A DNA stretch of 64,000 nucleotides from Ralstonia pickettii (GTDB taxonomy: Bacteria > Pseudomonadota > Gammaproteobacteria > Burkholderiales > Burkholderiaceae): assembly GCF_016466415.2 (NCBI RefSeq), contig NZ_CP066771.1, forward strand, positions 2,294,001 to 2,358,000, given 5' to 3'. Positions 20,515 through 28,932 of the stretch are shown here, in pieces. The position numbers were made by a program, and so were the translations under genes. The notes under the pieces were generated by a model. It searched no databases. It was not told the origin of the DNA and saw only the letters and a program-made list of their open reading frames with translations. Positions within the stretch are counted from its first letter, which is position 1. Each line of letters begins with the position of its first letter.

Positions 20515-21269
20515 GCCAGCACGCCCCACAGAATCAGCAGCTCGAACATCTGCTGCGCCATGCCCAGACAATCGCCGGTGATGCCGCCGATGCGGCGCAC
20601 AAAATAGCGGCCCAGCAGCCAGCGCGCGACGATCAAGCCGACGACGATCAGCGCCGCGCACATCGACCCGAACCACAGTAGAGGCACGACACCGAACGCG
20701 CCAGCCCATAACGCGTCGCTCCATCGCATCCGTTGCGCCACCGGCTTGGCCTTGCCTTCCGCCCGCACGTAGTCATGCGTGAGCAGGTAGCTGACGGCGG
20801 CGGCGCGGCTGGCAGCGTGCGCCGCCACCATTGCCGCGAGGATGCCAATGCCGTGCGGCGCCATCGCGCTCAGCAATTGCCACTTCAGCAGCAGCGCCAT
20901 GCACACGGCAATCGCCCCAAACGCGCCGATGCGCGAGTCGTGCATGATGCGCAACCGGTCTTCAGGCGTGTAGCCGCCGCCAAAGCCGTCGGCGCAATCG
21001 GCCAGACCGTCTTCGTGAAACGCGCCGGTCAGCAACAGCGTCGCGACCATCGACATGGCCACCGCCACACCTGGCGCGGGCACCGTGTGTGACACGAGCC
21101 AGTACACCACGGCTGCCACGGCGCCCACCAGCCACCCGATCAGCGGAAAGTAGCGCGCCGCGCGATTCAACCCCGCTTGCGAGAACCCGACCGACGCCGG
21201 CACGGGGATGCGGGTGAAATACCCGACCGCCGTCCACAGCGTGTGCCAATGTTCGCGCCAGGCATTCAT
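20499..21269 (-). CDS. cobS: Adenosylcobinamide-GDP ribazoletransferase (cobalamin synthase)
   Basis: This integral membrane protein of 256 residues condenses adenosylcobinamide-GDP with alpha-ribazole (or its phosphate). It shows the family motif HEDGLADCADGFGGG, TRIPVP near the N terminus and about seven hydrophobic helices. The ATG at 21269 shares ATGA with the cobT stop. The frame is open upstream inside cobT, but the overlap start is preferred. Confidence 0.94.
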   Translation of the reverse strand: MNAWREHWHTLWTAVGYFTRIPVPASVGFSQAGLNRAARYFPLIGWLVGAVAAVVYWLVSHTVPAPGVAVAMSMVATLLLTGAFHEDGLADCADGFGGGYTPEDRLRIMHDSRIGAFGAIAVCMALLLKWQLLSAMAPHGIGILAAMVAAHAASRAAAVSYLLTHDYVRAEGKAKPVAQRMRWSDALWAGAFGVVPLLWFGSMCAALIVVGLIVARWLLGRYFVRRIGGITGDCLGMAQQMFELLILWGVLAWMSS

Positions 21270-22330
21270 GGCGATGCGCGCTCGCTCACGCCTGCGCTGG
21301 CGAAGGTCGCCATCTCGCGCAGGAACGCCACTGCCGACACGACCACGGGATACGCCAGCACCGCACCGCTGCCCTCGCCCAGCCGCAACGACAGCGACAG
21401 CAATGGCCGCGCATCGAGCACCTCCAGCAACGCGCGATGCCCGCGTTCGTCCGAGAGATGACCGAACACGCAATAGCGCAGCACGTCGGGCGCCACACGG
21501 GCCGCCACCAGCACGGCGGCCGTAGCGATAAACCCGTCGACGAGGATGACCATGCGCCGCTGCGCCGCTTCAAGCACCGCCCCCACCATCGCGGCAACCT
21601 CGAAGCCGCCGAAGCAGGCAAGCACGTCCAGCGGCTCACGTACATCAGCATGCCTGGCCATTGCGGCTTCCAGCACGGCCCGCTTGTGGGCGAGGCCGTC
21701 ATCGTCTAGCCCAGTGCCGCGGCCAACGCATTGCGCGACGGGAAGGTCGCACAACCGCGCCATCAGGCACGCGGCAGACGCCGTGTTGGCGATGCCCATT
21801 TCACCCAGCGCAATCACGTTGGTCCCGAGCGCCGCGTGGTGTGCCACGCGCTGCGCACCGAGTGCCATGGCGCGATGGCGCTCGTCGGCGGTCATGGCCG
21901 TTTGCTGAACACCTTCGGCGGCAAAGTTGCGCGTACCGGGGCCAACGGGTGCATCGACCAGACCCGGCGTATCGGCCGTCCACAACGGCGCGGCAACGCC
22001 GGCATTCACCACCTCCAGCGCAAACCCATGCTGACGGCAGAACACGTTGACGGCCGCACCGCCTGCGATGAAGTTGAGCACCATCTGCGCAGTCACCGCT
22101 TGGGGGTACGCGCTCACGCCAGCGTGGGCGATGCCGTGGTCTGCGGCAAAGACCACCATTGCGGGACGCGTGAGCTGCGGCGTGTCGGTGTTCTGGATCA
22201 GGCCGATCTGCACGGCCAGCGATTCGAGCCGGCCAAGTGCGCCCGGCGGCTTGGTCTTGCTGTCCACGGCGGCCTGCAGGCGCGCGCGCAACGCATCGTC
22301 AAATGGCGGAATGTGCATGGCTTGATTCAT
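21266..22330 (-). CDS. cobT: Nicotinate-nucleotide-dimethylbenzimidazole phosphoribosyltransferase
   Basis: The enzyme has 354 residues and makes alpha-ribazole phosphate from the lower-ligand base and nicotinate mononucleotide. Conserved segments are KPPGALGRLESLA, VVFAADHGIAHAGVSAYP, NVIALGEMGIANTASAA and LRLGEGSGA, the last with the expected catalytic Glu. A GTG at 22333 is in frame just before the ATG at 22330. Either could be used, and both overlap the cobO stop. Confidence 0.95.
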   Translation of the reverse strand: MNQAMHIPPFDDALRARLQAAVDSKTKPPGALGRLESLAVQIGLIQNTDTPQLTRPAMVVFAADHGIAHAGVSAYPQAVTAQMVLNFIAGGAAVNVFCRQHGFALEVVNAGVAAPLWTADTPGLVDAPVGPGTRNFAAEGVQQTAMTADERHRAMALGAQRVAHHAALGTNVIALGEMGIANTASAACLMARLCDLPVAQCVGRGTGLDDDGLAHKRAVLEAAMARHADVREPLDVLACFGGFEVAAMVGAVLEAAQRRMVILVDGFIATAAVLVAARVAPDVLRYCVFGHLSDERGHRALLEVLDARPLLSLSLRLGEGSGAVLAYPVVVSAVAFLREMATFASAGVSERASP

Positions 22331-22950
22331 CACAGTTCGACTCCCGGCTGCGCCTGGATGCCTTGGGAAAACGCATGCTTGACGAGCGTCATGTCAGTCA
22401 CGGTGTCGGCAGCCTCAATCAGCTCGGGCGGCGCACCGCGTCCGGTGATCACCACATGCTGGGCCGGCGGCCGTGCGCGCAAATCGGCCAGCACGGTCTG
22501 CACGTCAAGGTAGTTGTACTTGAGCGCAATGTTCAGTTCATCCAGCAGCACCAGGCCGACGGTCGGATCGCTCAGCAGCTCGCGTGCGCAGGCCCATGCA
22601 GCTTGCGCCTTTTCAGTGTCGCGCGTGCGGTCCTGCGTCTCCCAGGTGTAGCCCTCGCCCATCACGTGAAAGCTGCATTGTTCGGGAAAACGGCGCAGGA
22701 ATCGCTCTTCGCCCGTTGGGATCGCGCCCTTGATGAACTGCACCACGCCGACCTGCATGTCGTGGCCCATGGCGCGGATCACCATGCCAAATCCGGAGCT
22801 GGATTTGCCCTTGCCGTTACCGGTGTTGACGAGCAGCACGCCGCGCACGTCGGTGGCGGCGGCGATCTTGGCATCCACTACGGCCTTCTTGCGCTGCATG
22901 CGCGAGCGGTGGCGCTCGTTCAGCGCGTCATTCTTCTCTTCAGTCGTCAT
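22330..22950 (-). CDS. cobO: Corrinoid adenosyltransferase (CobO/BtuR type)
   Basis: The enzyme has 206 residues and transfers the adenosyl group of ATP to cob(I)alamin or cobinamide. The P-loop NTGNGKGKSSSGFGM (about residues 42-56) and VQFIKG, GEGYTWETQDR and VLLDELNIAL are family hallmarks. It overlaps the 3' end of btuD by 11 bases and the cobT start by 1. Confidence 0.95.
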   Translation of the reverse strand: MTTEEKNDALNERHRSRMQRKKAVVDAKIAAATDVRGVLLVNTGNGKGKSSSGFGMVIRAMGHDMQVGVVQFIKGAIPTGEERFLRRFPEQCSFHVMGEGYTWETQDRTRDTEKAQAAWACARELLSDPTVGLVLLDELNIALKYNYLDVQTVLADLRARPPAQHVVITGRGAPPELIEAADTVTDMTLVKHAFSQGIQAQPGVEL

Positions 22951-23779
22951 CGGAATTATCAGGAATCAAGGCCGTATGGCGGCCGTTGGCCACCTCGGCA
23001 ATAGGCGTGCGCAGCACACGTGCGCAATGCTCGGGGGTCAGCACCTCGGCTGCGATCCCGGCGGTCGTGTGACCGGCGCCGTCCATCAGCAGCGCATGCG
23101 TCGCGAAGCGGCGCGCGAGGTTCAAGTCGTGCACGGTCAGCACGACCAGCCAGCCCTGTTTGCGGCAGCCTTCGCGCAGCAGGCGGAGCACGGCAACCTG
23201 CTGATGCAAATCGAGGTGAGCGACGGGCTCGTCGAGCAGCAGCACGCGCGCCTCCTGCGCCACCACGGCAGCCATCGCCACGCGCTGACGCTCACCGCCA
23301 GAAAGCGTGCGCACATCGCGTTCTGCCAGCGACTGCAGCTGCAGCGCCGACACCGCTGCATCCACAGCGCGCGCATCGGCATCTCCCTCCCATTCCCAGC
23401 GCGCGAGATGCGGGTGGCGGCCGGTCATCACCGCGTCGTAAACGGTGATGGGAAAGGTGTCGTGCAAGGTCTGCGGCAGAAACGCGCGACGGCGGGCCAT
23501 CGCGAGCGGCGGCCAATCGGCAAGCGGCACACCGTCAAGCGCGACGCTGCCGCCGTCCGGCGAACGCAAGCCCGCCAGTACCGAAAGCCAGGTCGACTTG
23601 CCCGCGCCATTCGGGCCGACCACGCACCAGAGCTGGCCGGCGGTGGCCGTCATCGATAAGCGCTCAACCAGCACACGCCCATCGACCGCCACTCGCAGAT
23701 CGCGCAGCGCCAGTTCGGGCGCCGCGTCCAATTGCGCGAATGCATCCGGGGCAGGACTTGGGCGGCGCCGCCAGCTCAT
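22940..23779 (-). CDS. btuD: Cobalamin ABC transporter ATP-binding protein
   Basis: The protein has 279 residues. Walker A is GPNGAGKST, the Q-loop lies near RAFLPQTLHD, the signature is LSGGERQRV and Walker B is VLLLDEPVAHLD. It belongs to the FecCD/BtuCD-type importer ATPases and pairs with the upstream permease. The ATG at 23779 overlaps the btuC stop (ATGA). The N-terminal ~25 residues before the ABC core are unusual for the family. Confidence 0.92.
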   Translation of the reverse strand: MSWRRRPSPAPDAFAQLDAAPELALRDLRVAVDGRVLVERLSMTATAGQLWCVVGPNGAGKSTWLSVLAGLRSPDGGSVALDGVPLADWPPLAMARRRAFLPQTLHDTFPITVYDAVMTGRHPHLARWEWEGDADARAVDAAVSALQLQSLAERDVRTLSGGERQRVAMAAVVAQEARVLLLDEPVAHLDLHQQVAVLRLLREGCRKQGWLVVLTVHDLNLARRFATHALLMDGAGHTTAGIAAEVLTPEHCARVLRTPIAEVANGRHTALIPDNSDDD

Positions 23780-24795
23780 CGCGCGCTCCGCATCAGCAGG
23801 TAAAGAAACGTCGGCACGCCCAGCAGCGTGGTGATCACGCCCACAGGCAGCTGAGTCGGGGCGATCAGCGTGCGGGCGATCAGGTCGGCCAGCATCAGCA
23901 GCCCGCCGCCGGCCATCGCCGTAGCGGGCAAGTGGATGCGCACGTCGCGCGTCCACGCCAGGCGCACCATGTGCGGCACCAGCAAGCCAACAAAGGCGAC
24001 GGAACCCGCAATGGTGACTGCCACCGCCGTGCAAAGCGAGGCCACCACGTAGATCAGCGCACGCACCCGCGCCACGGGCACGCCCAGCGCACGGGCACGG
24101 GTTTCGCCGGTCAGCAGCACGTTCAGGTCACGCGCATGCGGCAGCACCACAGCCACGGCGGCCACGAGCGCCATCAACGGACCAACATAACGATCGGCGC
24201 CACCCAGGTCGCCGACCATCCAGAAAATCATGCCGCGCAGCTTGTTCTCCGGCGCAACCGTCAGGATGAGGGTGATCAGGCCGACCCAGCCGGAGGCCAT
24301 CACCACGCCGCCAAGCAGCAGGCGCGCGTTGGCCTCGCCGGGCTCACCACGCCAGAGGTGCTGACGCGCCAACGCCGCCACCAGCGCCATCGACAGCAAG
24401 GCGCCCGCGCCGGCACTCGTCTGCACCGCCCACCACGGCAGCGAAAACAACATTGCTGTGAGCGCCGCCACCGCGCCGCCACCGGACACGCCCAGCACAT
24501 ACGGATCGGCCAGCGGATTGCGCAGCAGCATCTGCATCAGCGCTCCGGCAAAGGCCAGCAGCCCGCCGGCGGCAAACGCAGCGCCCGCACGCGGCAGGCG
24601 CAACTCGGTGACGATGCCCGCTGCCAGGCTATCGCCACCGCTATTGCCAAAATAGAGGGCCCGCCAGACCTCGGCGGGCGAAAGCTTCACACTGCCGAGC
24701 ATCAACGACGCCACCAGCACCACCGCGCACGCAAGCGCCAACAGCGACCACAGTCGCCAGGCAAAACCGCGTGCGGGCAGTGCAGGTATTGTCAT
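23776..24795 (-). CDS. btuC: Cobalamin ABC transporter permease
   Basis: The protein has 339 residues and is a FecCD-family permease with about ten membrane helices. Hallmarks are LRLPRAGAAFAAGGLLAFAG, NPLADPYVLGVSGGG and VAFVGLLVPHMVR. The ATG at 24795 overlaps the btuB stop in ATGA. An ATG at 24819 is also in frame but would overlap btuB by 28 bases, so the shorter form is preferred. Confidence 0.93.
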   Translation of the reverse strand: MTIPALPARGFAWRLWSLLALACAVVLVASLMLGSVKLSPAEVWRALYFGNSGGDSLAAGIVTELRLPRAGAAFAAGGLLAFAGALMQMLLRNPLADPYVLGVSGGGAVAALTAMLFSLPWWAVQTSAGAGALLSMALVAALARQHLWRGEPGEANARLLLGGVVMASGWVGLITLILTVAPENKLRGMIFWMVGDLGGADRYVGPLMALVAAVAVVLPHARDLNVLLTGETRARALGVPVARVRALIYVVASLCTAVAVTIAGSVAFVGLLVPHMVRLAWTRDVRIHLPATAMAGGGLLMLADLIARTLIAPTQLPVGVITTLLGVPTFLYLLMRSAR

Positions 24796-26711
24796 CGCTT
24801 CGGTTCGTGCTGTTGCCACGACAGCGTGAAGAACACCCCACGCGACGCCGTGTTGTACGGGTAGATCAACTGGTAGTTCTTGTTCGTCACGTTCTCGACC
24901 CGTGCCGACACTGCCCAGTCAGGCGTGATCTGGTAGCGGCCGACCAGGTTCAGCAGGCCATAGCCGCCGAGCGTCTTGGTCGAATCCTGACGATCTCCCG
25001 CCGCATTCCACTCCACACCCGCCGAGAACGGCCCGAACGTCTTGTATGCCGAGACGCTGCCGAAGTGCCGCGCACGGCGCGACAGCAACTGGTTGGCCGA
25101 CAAGTCCTGCGGGTTCTGCATGGTAAAGCTGGCACGCAGATCCACGCCATAGATCGAACCGCGGTAGGAGGTCTCCAGCCCGTTCACACGCGCGCGGTTG
25201 ACGTTGGCCGCCGTGAAGGTGCCCGCCACCGGATCGAACACGCTGGTGATCAGGTTGCTGTAGTCGGTCTCGAACGCTGTCACGCGCACCAGGCCCATCG
25301 CGCTGCTGTATTCGACGCCGCCTTCCACTGAACGCGCCTTCTCAGGCTGTACATTCGGGTTGCCGAAGAACGGGTAGTACAGCTCGTTGAAGCTGGGCGC
25401 GCGGAAAGCATTGCTCACGCTCGCCACCGCCTTCCATTGCGGATTGAATGCGAAGCCGTAACCGGCGTAGTAGCTGTTCGCGCCACCAAAGTCCGAGTAG
25501 CGGTCACGGCGCAGATTCAACTGCAATTGGTGTGGACCGAACTTGCCTTCGTAACCGATGTAGCCGGAATCGACATTGCGCGTGGGCACGTTGTAGGCAT
25601 CGCTGTCGATGCTGGTCTGCAGATGCTCCAGTCCCACCTTGAGCAGCTGATTCGGCATGAAAGCCCAGTCGTTCTGCCAGCTCGCTGTTTGGTTGCGGGT
25701 ATTGAAGCGCGCCGGCACCTGCAACACGCCATTCGTGAAATTCAAGCTTCGGTCGTCGCCTTGCGACAGCGTTACGCGCGTCTTCCAGTCCTGCGTGACC
25801 TTGCCGTCCACATAGGCCGACATCGAGCGCACCACGTTGTGTGCAACATTGTTGTCGGTGGGCTTGCCGAAAGCGTTGTCGTAGCTGACGTCGCCCCAGG
25901 TCTGGAAGTACGTCAGGCCCGCTTGCCAATCTGCGGAGAAACGATGCGACAACTGCGCCGACACGCTCTTGTTCGTGTAGGGATTGTCGTTCGGGTTGGC
26001 CCTGGGCGCCTGCAGCGGGTTGATGGTCGAAAACCCGTTGGTCTTGAATTCGGACACCGACAGCGCAAACGACGTATCACCGTTCTCGCCCACCGACCCG
26101 CTGATGCCAGCCTGCGCGCGCTTGGTATTGCGGGCGCCGTATTCGATCTCGGCATTGGCGAGCGGGCCATGGCCGCGACCGTTGCGCGTGAATATCTGCA
26201 CCACGCCGCCAATCGCGTCGGAGCCGTACAGCGCAGACACGTTGCCACGCACCACCTCGATGTGATCGATCTGATCGGACATCAACTGCGCGATCTGCGC
26301 ACCACCCGAGGTGCCCGACGCCACGCGCACACCGTCAATCAGAACCAGCGTCTGATTGGAGCCGGCGCCGCGCATGAACAGGCTCGCGTTGGTGCCAGGG
26401 CCGCCGTTCTGCGCGATTTCGATGCCGGCCTCGCGGCGCAGCAGCGTCACCGCATCCGGTGCCTGCGAGCGCTCGATGTCAGCGCGGCTGATGACCGTCG
26501 TGTGCGGCAGCGCATCCGACAGAGGCTGCTCGCTGCGCGAGGCCGTCACCACCGTCGGATTCAGCTCGCCGACGGGCGTGCTGGCGACCTGTGTGTTGCT
26601 TTGTGCCCAGGCCGGCGCAACTGCACCCGCCATGACCCCCGTGAGTGCGCCCGCAAGCGCGCGCATGGCCGTCCGGGGCATCCGGAGTGGCCGCTTTGTA
26701 GTCAAGCTCAT
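24792..26711 (-). CDS. btuB: TonB-dependent outer-membrane cobalamin receptor
   Basis: The protein has 639 residues. It has a signal peptide (about 1-36, ending APAWAQ), a TonB-box-like LNPTVVTASR at about 50-59, a plug domain (ISRADIERSQAPDAVTLLRR, RGAGSNQTLVLIDGVRVASG) and a 22-strand-type barrel ending FFTLSWQQ. It imports cobalamin across the outer membrane with TonB energy. The reading frame stays open far upstream through the riboswitch, but only the start at 26711 gives a signal peptide. No clear Shine-Dalgarno is seen before it. It is the first gene of the riboswitch-controlled operon. Confidence 0.94.
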   Translation of the reverse strand: MSLTTKRPLRMPRTAMRALAGALTGVMAGAVAPAWAQSNTQVASTPVGELNPTVVTASRSEQPLSDALPHTTVISRADIERSQAPDAVTLLRREAGIEIAQNGGPGTNASLFMRGAGSNQTLVLIDGVRVASGTSGGAQIAQLMSDQIDHIEVVRGNVSALYGSDAIGGVVQIFTRNGRGHGPLANAEIEYGARNTKRAQAGISGSVGENGDTSFALSVSEFKTNGFSTINPLQAPRANPNDNPYTNKSVSAQLSHRFSADWQAGLTYFQTWGDVSYDNAFGKPTDNNVAHNVVRSMSAYVDGKVTQDWKTRVTLSQGDDRSLNFTNGVLQVPARFNTRNQTASWQNDWAFMPNQLLKVGLEHLQTSIDSDAYNVPTRNVDSGYIGYEGKFGPHQLQLNLRRDRYSDFGGANSYYAGYGFAFNPQWKAVASVSNAFRAPSFNELYYPFFGNPNVQPEKARSVEGGVEYSSAMGLVRVTAFETDYSNLITSVFDPVAGTFTAANVNRARVNGLETSYRGSIYGVDLRASFTMQNPQDLSANQLLSRRARHFGSVSAYKTFGPFSAGVEWNAAGDRQDSTKTLGGYGLLNLVGRYQITPDWAVSARVENVTNKNYQLIYPYNTASRGVFFTLSWQQHEPKR

Positions 26712-26737
26712 GTTGAAAAGACAAGAAGCGTCAGCCG

Positions 26738-26757
26738 GACCCGTTCCCCCGCGGGTC
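26738..26757 (-). promoter_or_regulatory. Hairpin between the cobalamin riboswitch and btuB start
   Basis: In the btuB direction, GACCCG pairs with CGGGTC around an 8-base loop (CGGGGGAA). It ends about 26 bases before the btuB ATG and has no T-tract, so it is not a simple terminator. It may be part of a ribosome-access switch. Confidence 0.4.
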
Positions 26758-26822
26758 GCTGGCAGCAGGATCTCGATGCGATTCCCTCCAGGGTTGCACA
26801 TCGGCTCGGAGATCCACCGTCC

Positions 26823-27014
26823 TGGCCGGTATCCGGGCTGGCGAAGCGGCCTGTCCGCCTTCCCATTCCCGAAGGAACAGTGGCATCTGGACAGACCGCG
26901 CGGTACCCATCTTCTTTTCGAGATGGCGGGCACACGCGGCGTTCGCTTACCGTTGCGGGGGCAGCGCAGGTTGGCGCATCGCTTGGGGCGCGCGCTCCCT
27001 GCTTCCCGTTTAAC
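26823..27014 (-). promoter_or_regulatory. Cobalamin riboswitch upstream of btuB
   Basis: On the minus strand the conserved landmarks occur in the right order. GTTAAACGGGAAGC opens the element. CCCCCGCAACGGTAAGCG follows (26944-26961), then the B12-box core GCCACTG (26878-26884), GGGAAGGCGG (26855-26864) and CCGGATACCGGCC (26824-26836). These match the adenosylcobalamin aptamer family. The element sits in the btuB leader, about 110 bases before the ATG, so high cobalamin should lower btuB-btuCD-cobOTSC expression. No intrinsic terminator follows, which favours control of translation initiation. Confidence 0.93.
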
Positions 27015-27221
27015 TGCAGATGGTGCTGCGGGCACCAGGACGCGGCGAAGTTTAACGGAAAAGGCACACCAAACCCGTCGCAGTCGCGGTAAAAACACAC
27101 CCTCCGCGTGCTGTGCCCGCGGCGTCGCCTCATGCCGCCACCTATTGCGCATCCGTATGGAGGACAGGCGCGACGCGCATGATCGGCTAAAATCCCTCCA
27201 CTCGATTCTGATTGACACCCA

Positions 27222-27542
27222 ATGCTGAACGAACTCGAACAACTTGCCGGCAAGATCGCGCGCGTGCTGCGTCACGCCGATGCGCTCGCCGCCGAGAACC
27301 AGCGCCTGCGCGCCGAAGTCGAGCGGCTTCAAGCGGAAGCCGAGGCCTCCAAGACCGAGCGCGACGCGATGGTCGCCGATCGTAGCGTGCTCAATGCCAA
27401 GATCGAAGAAGCGCAACTGCGCATCCAATCGATTCTCGACAAGCTGCCCACGGCCACCGACGCCCGCCAGCTTGACCTCCTCGGCCAGGCCGCCGGCGCC
27501 GACGATACAGCGGCCGCCCCCGCCCCGCACTCGGAGACCTAA
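27222..27542 (+). CDS. ZapB-like coiled-coil protein encoded before zapA
   Basis: The protein has 106 residues. Residues 1-75 are predicted coiled coil from heptad-like spacing (LEQLAGKIARVLRHADAL, NQRLRAEVERLQAEAEA). The tail (76-106) is Ala-rich and looks disordered. It resembles the DUF904/ZapB-type proteins often encoded directly before zapA, and a role at the division ring is inferred from that. The gene ends 2 bases before zapA. A TAAAAT box at 27188-27193 may be its -10. Confidence 0.8.
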   Translation: MLNELEQLAGKIARVLRHADALAAENQRLRAEVERLQAEAEASKTERDAMVADRSVLNAKIEEAQLRIQSILDKLPTATDARQLDLLGQAAGADDTAAAPAPHSET

Positions 27543-27544
27543 GC

Positions 27545-27862
27545 ATGAGCAGCAAGCAAATTGAAGTGAACATCGCCGGGCAGGCCTACAAGTTTGCGGT
27601 CTCGGCCGATAACGAGGCCGCGCTGCGTGAGGCCGCGGCCATGGTCGACAACCAGATGACGCGCATCAAGAACGGCTCGAGCACCAAGGGCATCGAGCGC
27701 GTCGCCGTCATGGCCGCCATCAGCATTGCATCGGATTTGCTGTCGATGCAACGCCAGGCCGCATCCGATTCCGCCCTGCCGATCGATACGATTCGCGCCA
27801 AGCTGGCCGATCTGAACGCCCGCACGGACGAGGCGCTGCGCCAGTACGGCGAGGTCATTTAG
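27545..27862 (+). CDS. zapA: Cell-division protein ZapA
   Basis: The protein has 105 residues. The N-terminal domain (KQIEVNIAGQAYKFAVSADNE) and a long C-terminal helix match ZapA, which cross-links FtsZ protofilaments at the division ring. It is translationally close to the coiled-coil gene upstream and is followed by the 6S RNA locus, a gene order common in proteobacteria. Confidence 0.93.
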   Translation: MSSKQIEVNIAGQAYKFAVSADNEAALREAAAMVDNQMTRIKNGSSTKGIERVAVMAAISIASDLLSMQRQAASDSALPIDTIRAKLADLNARTDEALRQYGEVI

Positions 27863-27902
27863 CGAAGGTCAAAACGTGTTTGTAACCGGATCGCATCCGG
27901 GC

Positions 27903-27931
27903 TTGGGTTCGGATGCGAACGGGTGTATAGT
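27903..27931 (+). promoter_or_regulatory. Sigma70-like promoter downstream of zapA
   Basis: TTGGGT (27903-27908), a 17-base spacer and TATAGT (27926-27931) predict transcription from about 27938. No gene starts there. It lies about 145 bases before the presumed 6S RNA 5' end and could give a longer 6S precursor, as the distal ssrS promoter does in E. coli, or a separate small RNA. Confidence 0.55.
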
Positions 27932-28027
27932 GTCACCCAACGGCTTCCGGCATCTCCCGCAAACCCTTGCAGCATAAGGCTTTAGCGGCTACAGAGTCGA
28001 GAAAAACGGTTGCCTGCGATGAATCTC

Positions 28028-28076
28028 TCAGACGCATCGCCATGCGCTCGAAACAACAGCGTGATGATGCGTCTGA
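28028..28076. repeat. Strong hairpin between zapA and 6S RNA
   Basis: TCAGACGCATC (28028-28038) pairs perfectly with GATGCGTCTGA (28066-28076), and GCGCT/AGCGT may extend the stem inside. The same 11-mer recurs once at 28992-29002, before the SIMPL gene. There is no T-tract, so it is not a terminator. The rest of 27863-28082 shows nothing coding. Confidence 0.6.
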
Positions 28077-28082
28077 CAGTTT

Positions 28083-28293
28083 CCCTGCCTGGTTCGCCAT
28101 GGCCATTAATTCCTTGAACCGATAAGCATTGCTTGGTGCGGGATATGCCGTGTGGGCGAGCGCGTCTTCCAGTGCATAGCGTGCGACGCAAGTCGTGGGC
28201 TCCCTGCGCCGGTGATGTACCCGAAATGCGGCTTCCGCTGCCACTCTGAACCTCACTTGGGTTCAGGATGCGGGTCTAGCGGCCAAGGTGGGG
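28083..28293 (+). ncRNA. ssrS: Probable 6S RNA
   Basis: The call rests on position directly after zapA and before an EVE gene, and on a closing stem. CCCTGCCT at 28083-28090 can pair with AGGTGGGG at 28286-28293 using G-U pairs. Between them lies a long partly paired region with an apical-type hairpin (CTGAACC...GGTTCAG, near 28250). A strong terminator follows at 28302. 6S RNA mimics an open promoter and sequesters sigma70 RNA polymerase in stationary phase. The ends are approximate, and about 210 nt is slightly long for the family. Confidence 0.6.
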
Positions 28294-28301
28294 ACCCAAC
28301 A

Positions 28302-28337
28302 AAAGGCGGTAGTGCACATGTGCGCTGCCGCCTTTTT
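28302..28337 (+). terminator. Rho-independent terminator after 6S RNA
   Basis: AAAGGCGG-T-AGTGCACATGTGCGCT-G-CCGCCTTT forms a long stem with a T-tract (TTTTT at 28333-28337). Confidence 0.85.
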
Positions 28338-28461
28338 CTTTGCCTATCGTGAATGCGCTCGCCGTCGCCCTGCCACCAATGGCGAGGGGGCAGCCGTGTT
28401 GCTATGCTGCGCACACCGTCACTTTTCCGCTTCTGCGCACCTCGCGCGCGAAACCCGCACG

Positions 28462-28932
28462 ATGGCCACCCAATACTGGTTGATGAAGTCCGAGCCCGAT
28501 GAGGCTAGCATCGACACGCTGCACGACAAGGGCACCCTGCCCTGGACCGGCGTACGCAATTATCAGGCGCGCAACTTCATGCGCGACCGCATGCGCATCG
28601 GCGACGGTGTGCTGTTCTACCACTCGTCCTGCCCGCAGCCGGGCATCGCTGGGCTGGCGGAAGTCTGCTCGACCAGCTATCCAGACCCCACCCAATTCGA
28701 CGCCAAAAGTCATTACCACGATCCAGCATCGAAGCCGGAAGCGCCGCGCTGGATGCTCGTCGACGTGAAGTTCGTGCGCAAGTGCGCGCTGATCGATCTG
28801 CCGACGTTGCGTGCCCACGAACAACTCGCCGACATGACGGTGTTGCAACGCGGCAACCGACTGTCGATCACGCCGGTCACAGCGGCGCAGTGGCGTTACA
28901 TCACAACGAAATTGATGCGGGATCCTGAGTGA
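28462..28932 (+). CDS. EVE-domain protein
   Basis: The protein has 156 residues and is an almost complete EVE (PUA-like) domain: YWLMKSEPDEASID at the N terminus, GVRNYQARNFMRD, GDGVLFYHSSC, and RWMLVDVKFVRK. EVE proteins are thought to bind modified nucleobases in DNA or RNA. The exact substrate here is unknown. The frame is open from 28288, but MATQYWLMKSEPDE is the family's N terminus. Confidence 0.92.
   Translation: MATQYWLMKSEPDEASIDTLHDKGTLPWTGVRNYQARNFMRDRMRIGDGVLFYHSSCPQPGIAGLAEVCSTSYPDPTQFDAKSHYHDPASKPEAPRWMLVDVKFVRKCALIDLPTLRAHEQLADMTVLQRGNRLSITPVTAAQWRYITTKLMRDPE

Noticed and set aside
25437-27092. 551-codon open frame on the plus strand
   Set aside because: Antisense to btuB and the riboswitch.
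26712-27530. 273-residue N-terminal extension of btuB
   Set aside because: The frame is open, but it passes through the cobalamin riboswitch and the antisense of the ZapB-like gene, and the signal peptide begins only at 26711.
27933-28256. 107-codon open frame on the minus strand opposite the 6S locus
   Set aside because: It covers the hairpin and most of the presumed 6S RNA, has no ribosome site and matches no family I recognise.
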